From Gongronella butleri (lineage: Eukaryota > Mucoromycota > Mucoromycetes > Mucorales > Cunninghamellaceae), in NCBI GenBank assembly GCA_025201375.1, contig JAIWZP010000066.1, positions 62,001 through 126,000 on the forward strand: a DNA stretch of 64,000 bases. The letters are read 5' to 3'. The translations under genes and the position numbers were made by a program. Below are positions 57,488-64,000 of this stretch, piece after piece (the first letter of the stretch is position 1; every line of letters begins with the position of its first letter). The notes beneath the pieces were generated by a model. That model was not told the DNA's origin, ran no database searches, and worked only from the letters and a program-made list of their open reading frames with translations.

Positions 57488-58618
57488 ATGGTTGTCCAGT
57501 CGCTCTATACCCTGTCACTTCACAAGCTGCTGCAGCATGGCCTTTTACTCTCGTCTTTGGATGGCGTTGCACTTTCCTATGTGACGGATATGCTTGCTCT
57601 TTTGCAAAAAGACAGACTTGCCCAAAAATGGCCTCTTGTGGTGCACCAGCACCTGTTACGCGTCATTTCCAAGAGCCATGGGCCAAAGTTGGCTCAATTG
57701 TATCCATGGATGGGCGCTGTCTACATGGATGTCACGTATGCACGCGCCATGTTGAAATCATACAGCTGTGTGGTGCCGAGTATGATCACCACGCTCTCTT
57801 TGGTCAATTCTTGCTTTGACGACGACGATGTCATCCTGCTCCAGCCCATGACGCATCTGCGCATCCTCGATCTATCAAACACGCGCATCGGCAACCTGGG
57901 TGTGCTCTATTTGGCTGGAAAAGGCATGCCGTCGCTTCATCTCGTGTCTTTACGCTACAATCGTCAAATCAACGATGGAGCGCTGCGCCACCTGCTTGCC
58001 ATGCCCTCCATTCACGGCTTGGATCTTTCCTATACCGGCGTGACGCGCTCCGTCGCCATTGCGGCTTTGAAAAAGGACAAATACGTGCTTCAGACTCCAA
58101 AGGAGCTAGATGCGCGCAAAAAGACGATTTCGGCCTCACCACACGCCAATTGGGAAGCCTTTCCGACGACAGGGCGCGTCAATTGGCGCCAAATCCGTTC
58201 GGAAACCAACGACACCACCTTTTATTGGAAACACACGGCCAATGTGCCCAATGGTGCGCACGATTTCTTCTTGATAAATCATAAGCAAGAGCTTGGTAGC
58301 CACGCGCTGCCAGTCATCGTCAACATGCTGGACGGTACACCCAATCTCGGCAACAAAATCGAGTACAATCACTATCTTGCATGCATCATCAGAGACATTG
58401 CGCGTGAAGAAAGCCCGATGAAGTACAACCGCACAAAGCAAAGAACACAGACCGATCATTCGCCACCATTGGTCTTTCTTCGTCCCTCTCTTGCGACGCG
58501 TCAGGCCAAACGACAACTCCGCGATGATACCTCTGCCAAATCGCCCAAAAAGCGCCCCACGCTGCAAGTCAAAAAGACACAAGACCTCGCCTCCTTTTTA
58601 GATTCCCTGCTCGTGTAG
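57488..58618 (+). CDS. Leucine-rich-repeat protein, unknown function
   Basis: Intronless frame of 376 residues. The N-terminal part is helical and leucine-rich; residues about 100-200 hold several LRR-type units (TTLSLVNSCFDDDD, LRILDLSNTRIGNLGVLYL, LHLVSLRYNRQINDGALRHL, IHGLDLSYTGVTRSV), similar to the cysteine-containing LRRs of F-box adaptors, though no clear F-box is seen. The C-terminal ~100 residues are polar and basic (KSPKKRP). The family is not identified beyond LRR. Upstream in-frame sequence is a phenylalanine-rich read-through of a T tract, so ATG 57488 is preferred. Confidence 0.75.
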   Translation: MVVQSLYTLSLHKLLQHGLLLSSLDGVALSYVTDMLALLQKDRLAQKWPLVVHQHLLRVISKSHGPKLAQLYPWMGAVYMDVTYARAMLKSYSCVVPSMITTLSLVNSCFDDDDVILLQPMTHLRILDLSNTRIGNLGVLYLAGKGMPSLHLVSLRYNRQINDGALRHLLAMPSIHGLDLSYTGVTRSVAIAALKKDKYVLQTPKELDARKKTISASPHANWEAFPTTGRVNWRQIRSETNDTTFYWKHTANVPNGAHDFFLINHKQELGSHALPVIVNMLDGTPNLGNKIEYNHYLACIIRDIAREESPMKYNRTKQRTQTDHSPPLVFLRPSLATRQAKRQLRDDTSAKSPKKRPTLQVKKTQDLASFLDSLLV

Positions 58619-59910
58619 CCAATTGAATTGAAATACACGGGTTTCCAATGGCTGGTGTACTAGTATTTTAATGCATTTTTGGAGGAAAAAAAAAAACATG
58701 CGACTTTTGTCGGTTGGCCTCGTCGGCTCACGTGACAAGAATTGGGCGCGGCTTTCATGCACTTACAATTCCGTGTGGCCTGTAGGCACGATGCACGTGA
58801 CCTCTCTTTCTTTTTTGGTTTCTTTGTGACAAAAGAGGCATCTGCGTGTTTTCCACGCTCTTCATCGATCGTGTCTCACGCTCTGTTGGCTTTTTTTTTG
58901 GAGACTATCGTCAGAATTGCGTCTCGTTGTTTTGGTGTTTGGTCAGACAAAACGGAAAAATCGCGGTTTTGCATAATTGCACGCCATTGACAAGTGATGG
59001 GAGCGCGTCCTCGGGCCACTTGGCCGAGATTTTTCACAATGAGCCTATCAGCGCGCGGATTGCCCATTGACATGGTGACAGAGTTTGAAAGCAAACACAA
59101 AATGATCTTTTTTGAGCGCCAACAATGCACATAATGAACCATTAGGGCCTAATCTCTACCAATTTGTTGGTTGAGTCTTATGCTCGTCGACCGTGTCTTT
59201 CAAATGCACCCAGCTGTGTGGCTGTACGATGCATGGGTCAGGCACAAATACAGAGAAAAAGCTTGGGAAAGGTATTTAACAGATGGATGGGCCGCGAATT
59301 TACTATCCACAGAAACATCCAGTTGCGGCGACGTCGCCGCGTGCAACGGAGTCCAACCCCGTGGCTGCGCAATGTCTGGTTCTGCCAATTGTTCCAACAA
59401 TTGTGCATTTTCATGCAACTTGCTGTTTTACCAGGGTCCTGCTTGATCTGTTTTTCCTGAAAAAGACACAACACTGGGGCGCAGATCACGGCAGCCAAGG
59501 CGCCAACTGCTGGGTAGTCTTGGCAATTCAGTGGCGCGTGCGTGTTCTCGTAAAATAAAAAAAAAAGGTGTCAGCTGCAGCCATTTGCGCTCCGTTTCTA
59601 CATCACCCCAAGTTTTACCGCACAACTCCATTTGACTCATCCGCGGATGCATTGGAATAACCGGAAACTAAGAGGGCCAGGGTTCTTTTCACACCTGAAT
59701 TGCCAATTTGAAACATCCGGCGCTCTTGTACCTCCTTGTTTTCTTTATGCCGCCAAGGGCAAGCCCTTTGTGTGACATCAGAGTGCACAGGAAATGCCCC
59801 CATTTCAATTGAAAGCCACAAGCGACTTTTTTTCGCTCTATCTTTCTCTTTCTCTCTCTCTCTCTCTCTTTTTTCACTGTTTCATGTAAATTTATTTTTA
59901 TTTTTGCGAG
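58619..59910. other. Intergenic region, no gene seen
   Basis: About 1.3 kb between two plus-strand genes. Frames at 59.16-59.56 kb in several phases lack any motif. A (CT)n tract lies at about 59850-59870, close to the TLDc gene start. Confidence 0.45.
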
Positions 59911-61177
59911 ATGACGCCATCTTTCAGCTCTCGACCTCCATTTTTTCTGCGTTCCATGTCATTGACAACAACGTCGTCCTTTGTCGACGTGACGACGGCT
60001 GAGTGTAAAGAGTTTGCGCGGTCTCCAACGACAATTGGCGGTGGCGCGACATTGGCGGCGGACAGACCCACGACATTTTTGCATCGGCGGCTCAGCAACA
60101 CGCTTTCTCGGCAGGGCTATTCGTGGGACTCGTCCGACTACTGCTCGCTGACGTATTCGTCGGATGACGAAGAAGATGACGATGTGACCCTGTTGCTCGA
60201 CACTCCCCCGCCCGCCCTGCTTTTACAAGATCGTCATCAGGATACCCACCCGCTCGTCCATCCCACCATGGCACATCAGGCATGTAGCACAAAAAGGGCG
60301 TGAGATGCAGGGCATCTGGTGGGCTCTTTTTGTCTGTTTTAGGCTCATTCTTCTCGAATTCTCACCCTGCTCTCGTACTCTCGCTCATTCTCCTTTTTTT
60401 TTTTTAGCTTCGTGCGTGGATGCCCAAGCGCTTTAGTCTGTCAATGCAATGGAAATTGTTGTACAGCCTTGACCAACATGGTGCTAGCCTTTCTACACTT
60501 TATCATCAATTGGACAAGCATTGTCCCCTTTTGTTTGCATTCCAAGACGATCATGGCCATGTAAGGAATACCGGACTGGGAAAACAATCTTCCCTGCCCT
60601 GTTCACCAGTCAAACACAACCATTGTCATTGTCATTCACCTCTTTTTTTCTTAATTTAGATCTTTGGTGTTTTTCTATCCGAACCAATTCAGCTGTCGAC
60701 CACCTTTTATGGCTCGGGTGAGAGGTAAAAATCCATGGCCACAAGACTTGAAGAACGGACCCGCACGTGGATGTGCCGATTTTTTTTCTCATGCGCCAAA
60801 CTCTCTTTTTTTCTTTCTCCACACGAATTTAGTTTCTTATGGCAAGCCGACAATGAAACGGGCTCGTGCCACCACTACCCTTGGTCCATGCTCAATAGCT
60901 ACTTTGTCTTTTCAAACAAGGACATGATTGCCTTTGGCTCAGGGTAAAAAAAAAAGAGCACCTTTTCTTCCCTTTTTTTTTTTTTTTTTTTACGCGCGCG
61001 ATTCAATTCCCGCTCATCCCCATTTTTTTAAACACGGACAGAATGGGCACCTTTGGCATCTGTCTAGATGCTGACATGCTCAATGGCACAACCGCTCCTT
61101 GTGCAACCTATGGAAACCCACGTCTTTCGACCAATTCGCATTTTGAGTGTATTGGCTTGGAAGTATGGACTCTTTAA
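59911..61177 (+). CDS. TLDc-domain (Oxr1-like) protein
   Basis: Exons 59911..60279, 60408..60560, 60660..60724, 60833..60943 and 61042..61177 give 277 residues. The first ~115 residues are low-complexity and acidic (SSDDEEDDD); the TLDc domain follows: KLLYSLDQHGASLSTLY, IFGVFLSEPI, FYGSGESFLW, YFVFSNKDMIAFGSGMGTFG, TYGNPRLS and FECIGLEVW. TLDc proteins such as Oxr1 protect against oxidative stress and bind the V-ATPase, promoting its disassembly in yeast. Intron 1 begins CAG|GCATGT, a GC donor; this alone joins MAHQ to LRAWMPKRF in frame, where GT sites nearby break it. It is convergent with the kinase gene. Confidence 0.85.
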
Positions 61178-61351
61178 AGATGGCAGGCCCACTCCCACCC
61201 CTCTCTCCCTCTCTCCCCCGTCGCTCATTCCCATTTCATAACTTATACCATTCTTAAAAAGTGCATTTTTAATGACGAAAATAAAAGAAAAAGTGTCTAA
61301 AAAATGGAATGTGATTGTGACGCAATGGAGTGGCGGGCGGAATGTTTGAAA

Positions 61352-63140
61352 TCATGACAACGGTGTGGAAGGAGGGCAATGATAATGACGCCATCCATTT
61401 TCCAATTGGCCGTCATTGCACATTTCGACATTTTGCATCCATTGGTGCTCCAGAGCCTGATCGACGGTCCAGCGTGCCTTTGGGTCCGGATTTAACAGGT
61501 TTGCAAGGCATTCACGCACGGGATCCGGTAGCGGCTCGACGGGTTTGCCGCCCATGCCATTGACATGTGGTACGGCCTGCGCATTGGCTCCATTTGTCGC
61601 GTTTGGTGGTGGCGCGTGCGTGCCGTGAGTTGGATGCTCATACCATAATCGACACGTCATTGGGTCTTCCTTGCGCTGCTGCACGTATTCGTCATAGCCG
61701 CGGTCGCCTTTGTCCGGCGCGTTTGCAGCTACCACCGCGGGCGACCCGTCGACCGCGTGCTTTGGAGCGGGCGGTGCACGATAAAAGCTGTAACGGAACG
61801 GCAGCGCGTGCCAATGGATGCAAAAATACGTGATGGCCGCGCTCCAACAGTCGAGTGCGCGGCCGTCGTAGCCATCGTCCGCAGTCGCGAGCGTCCACAT
61901 TTCAGGTGACCAGAAGTTTTCCGAGCCGCACCATTCGTGACACTCGTGTGCCTCTTTTTCAAAGCAATTCTGCACAACATCAGCAACACCAAAGTCTGCA
62001 ATCTTCAGCGTCCCGCCCGACGTCAAAATAAGATTTTCAGGCTTGATGTCGCGGTGTGCAATGCCCAAACGATGCAAATGCTGCAAACCGAGCAAAAGTT
62101 GCTTAAAAAGGCACCCTTGCTCCATGTACGAAAGCGTTGGACGCTCTTCGAGCAGACTAAACAAGTCGCCTCCAGCACACTAAAAAAAAATAGAAAAAAG
62201 AGTAATTATTACATTGTGCCACGCGGCCGAGCCACGCGTCGGCTGGTTTTTTTTTTTAACCTCTTTTTTTTTTTTTTTTGTGTTTCCTTACGTATTCCAT
62301 GACCGTGCACCAGCGATGATGATCATCGACGACCAAATCCATGGTGGTGACCACGTGAGCATGTCCACTGACAGCCTTGCTGATGCAATATTCATTTTGC
62401 ATTCTCTTGAGATACTGGCGCTCGTCTTCATTTTTATCCTTTTTGCTGAATTCCTTGACGGCGAGGATTTGCTTGTCACGCGTCTGCACGAGGCGGATGA
62501 CGGCGGTCGCGCCACTGGCAATATTTTTCCGGCTGCCGCCCAGGTTTTTCTTCTTTTCCGTCGGTTTGATGTATTGTCCATATTTGGTCTCCAATCGATC
62601 AACGTGGTCATAGGGCGACGCCGTGTTGCCGTTGCCACTTGGCGATTGTGATGCGGTCGTGCTTGAGAAATGGCTGCGCAAGTGACTATGATGATTTTGC
62701 TGCGTGTGATTGTGGTGCCCATTGGCTGCCGACGGGCTCGGCGTGCTCGACAGCGACGATCCAGACGTGTGCGACGACGATGGCGACTGCAGGTGCCGCA
62801 AGAGCGTGCCAATGGATCGACTGAGCTTCGCTCCTGGGCTGTCGCTCATGCTTTGTAATGATGCGCGACGTGGATGTGTGGAAATCGCTTTGCTACCGGT
62901 GGCATCGTCCGCCGTCGCCTTGTTCAGTGGCGGCGGCGACGAATTAGTTCCGCTCACAGGCGATTGCACCGATTGCGATCGCTGGTGCTGCGACCGAATC
63001 TCGAGTTTATGACCATGATTCGAATGGGAGTGGAACAATTGCGACAAACGGCTATTGCGCGCCTTGGCCGGGGGTGTCTCCGGTCCAGGTGGATCCTGCG
63101 GTGCGGGGGAATCGGTGGCATTGGTGACAGAGGGTGACAT
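61352..63140 (-). CDS. HAL/NPR-family serine/threonine protein kinase (Sat4/Hal4-like)
   Basis: Exons 63140..62292 and 62179..61352 give 558 residues. The N-terminal ~180 residues are Ser/His/Pro-rich and disordered. The kinase domain begins near 184 (YGQYIKP, GSRKNIASGATAVIRLV), with LAVKEFSKK for the ATP-binding lysine, HRDIKPENL (catalytic D327), ADFGVAD (D345), and the family-typical CGSENFWSPEMW after the activation loop. In yeast, kinases with this layout (Sat4/Hal4, Hal5, Npr1) control potassium and nutrient transporters at the plasma membrane. The kinase insert between the F-helix region and the final WTVDQALEHQW is long and Pro/Ala-rich. Confidence 0.9.
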
Positions 63141-63952
63141 TGGATGATATCATTCAAAAAAGAAAGAAAAAAAAGCTATTTTACAAGGGAATGAAGAGAG
63201 AAATAGAGAGAAAAAGCGAGAAAAAGAGAAAAAGAGAAAAAGAGAGAAAGAAAGGAATCAGAATAAAAAAAAAGAGAAGGATTAAGGTTTTCTACACCAT
63301 GAAAGAAAAAGAGAAACAGAGGCAAAAGAGCAAGAGAGAAATAAAAAAGATGGCCCGCCATGATGCGAGATTTATACGCTAAAACTTGGCCCAAATTTGG
63401 TCAATTGGCACCCCCCCCCACCCTCACTCGCAAATGAGAAGAAAAAAAAAAAAAAAAGCACAGCCTCCCCACCTGTGAGGCATATTTCACGCAAACATGA
63501 CACACGCCAGTGATCAACCATCGTATCGCTTTCTTTCTTGGTTTCCCCTTGAGGTCTCCTCTTTATCTTTCTCTTGGCAAAAAGCACCTTTGTCCTCTCT
63601 CCTTGTTCTTTTCATCTTGCCTGTTACTGTTTCAGCTTCTTTTACCCAATTTGGGAGGCGTGATCAGCTGCAAATCCAAAAAAACACCGAGTGGCTACGA
63701 TGGTTGGCGGTCTGAGCGATAAATGGACAACACCATTGGAGCGCCAAATGAATTAGCCGGTCCGGCGCTTCGTTTTTTGCGAAAGAAAAGCCGGCGCCCT
63801 TGTTATTCGATTTGCCCCTTTCTTTTTCTTTTTACCTCACACATCCACCTCGTAAGTGCCCAATTCCATCCATCACATCCATCCATCCATCTATCCATCC
63901 ATTTGTACTCATTGCTTTTTCAGTATATCCCCCCCCCTCACATTAGCACAAC
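63141..63952. promoter_or_regulatory. Divergent intergenic region, kinase / RPL9, with 5'-UTR intron
   Basis: 812 bp. It starts with a long GA/AAAG-rich tract upstream of the kinase. Near the RPL9 end a strong donor CGTAAGTG (GT at 63852) and acceptor TTTTTCAG (ending 63923) delimit a probable 72-base 5'-UTR intron containing CATC repeats. Confidence 0.5.
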
Positions 63953-64000
63953 ATGAAGGACATTTACAAGTCGGAAGAACTCATCATCCCCGAAGGTGTC
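63953..64000 (+). CDS. RPL9: 60S ribosomal protein L9 (uL6), first 16 codons
   Basis: Runs off the window. The visible start MKDIYKSEELIIPEGV matches the N-terminus of eukaryotic L9 (Met-Lys-x-Ile ... IPEGV). A probable 5'-UTR intron upstream supports a ribosomal protein gene. Only 48 bases are visible, so the call rests on a short match. Confidence 0.65.
   Translation, partial: MKDIYKSEELIIPEGV

Noticed and set aside
59164..59558. Overlapping frames, one with several cysteines
   Set aside because: Three phases are open over the same stretch, none with a signal peptide or family pattern.
1..64000. CRISPR arrays, operons, bacterial promoters or ribosome-binding sites
   Set aside because: Gene structure is spliceosomal and eukaryotic; no regularly spaced direct repeats with unique spacers were seen.

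Overview
The window is nuclear DNA of a filamentous, early-diverging fungus, most likely Mucoromycota. Genes are dense and carry short spliceosomal introns (54 are modelled here). The gene set is fungal: a Sel1-repeat chitin-synthase-regulator-like protein, a HAL/NPR-type kinase, a Vid30/RanBPM homologue, the MOB protein phocein and cytosolic ribosomal proteins. There is no operon structure. Homopolymer runs of 50 to 80 bases are common, many inside introns. The phylum assignment is inference.

Layout. 1-450: 5' part of a proline/tyrosine-rich protein gene (minus). 450-4.1 kb: no gene seen, some degenerate tandem repeats. 4.1-9.6 kb: a 1730-residue adenylate-forming enzyme, carrier domain and triple-LbH membrane protein of the epsilon-poly-lysine-synthetase-like architecture, the most interesting gene here. 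9.6-15.9 kb: a repeat-rich island (minisatellite, two copies of an inverted-repeat element, long T runs). 16-26.2 kb: PhyH dioxygenase, bHLH factor, MOB4/phocein (all minus), then a LARGE-type glycosyltransferase and a GH36 alpha-galactosidase (plus). 26.2-29.4 kb: dispersed repeat copy A and an LRR/F-box-like gene broken by one in-frame TGA. 29.4-35 kb: LYR-motif protein, membrane-anchored cysteine synthase, Gfo/Idh/MocA oxidoreductase. 36.7-39.1 kb: Sel1-repeat protein. 39.4-43.5 kb: a heavily frameshifted gene relic, repeat copy B and an intronless secreted cysteine-rich protein. 44.4-53.6 kb: small membrane protein, EXPERA-domain protein, RanBPM/Vid30, NADPH-cytochrome P450 reductase, mitochondrial-type thioredoxin. 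53.6-56.4 kb: repeat copy C. 56.5-64 kb: ribosomal protein S16, LRR protein, TLDc/Oxr1 protein, HAL-type kinase and the first codons of ribosomal protein L9.

Most genes are housekeeping and functionally unrelated; neighbours are arranged as divergent or convergent pairs with 130-1800 bp between them. Exon boundaries were read by eye from GT/GC-AG signals, reading-frame phase and protein-family conservation. Every multi-exon model given closes in frame. Four introns appear to use a GC donor, one internal exon is only 12 nt, and three diverged copies of one repeat family recur about 14 kb apart.
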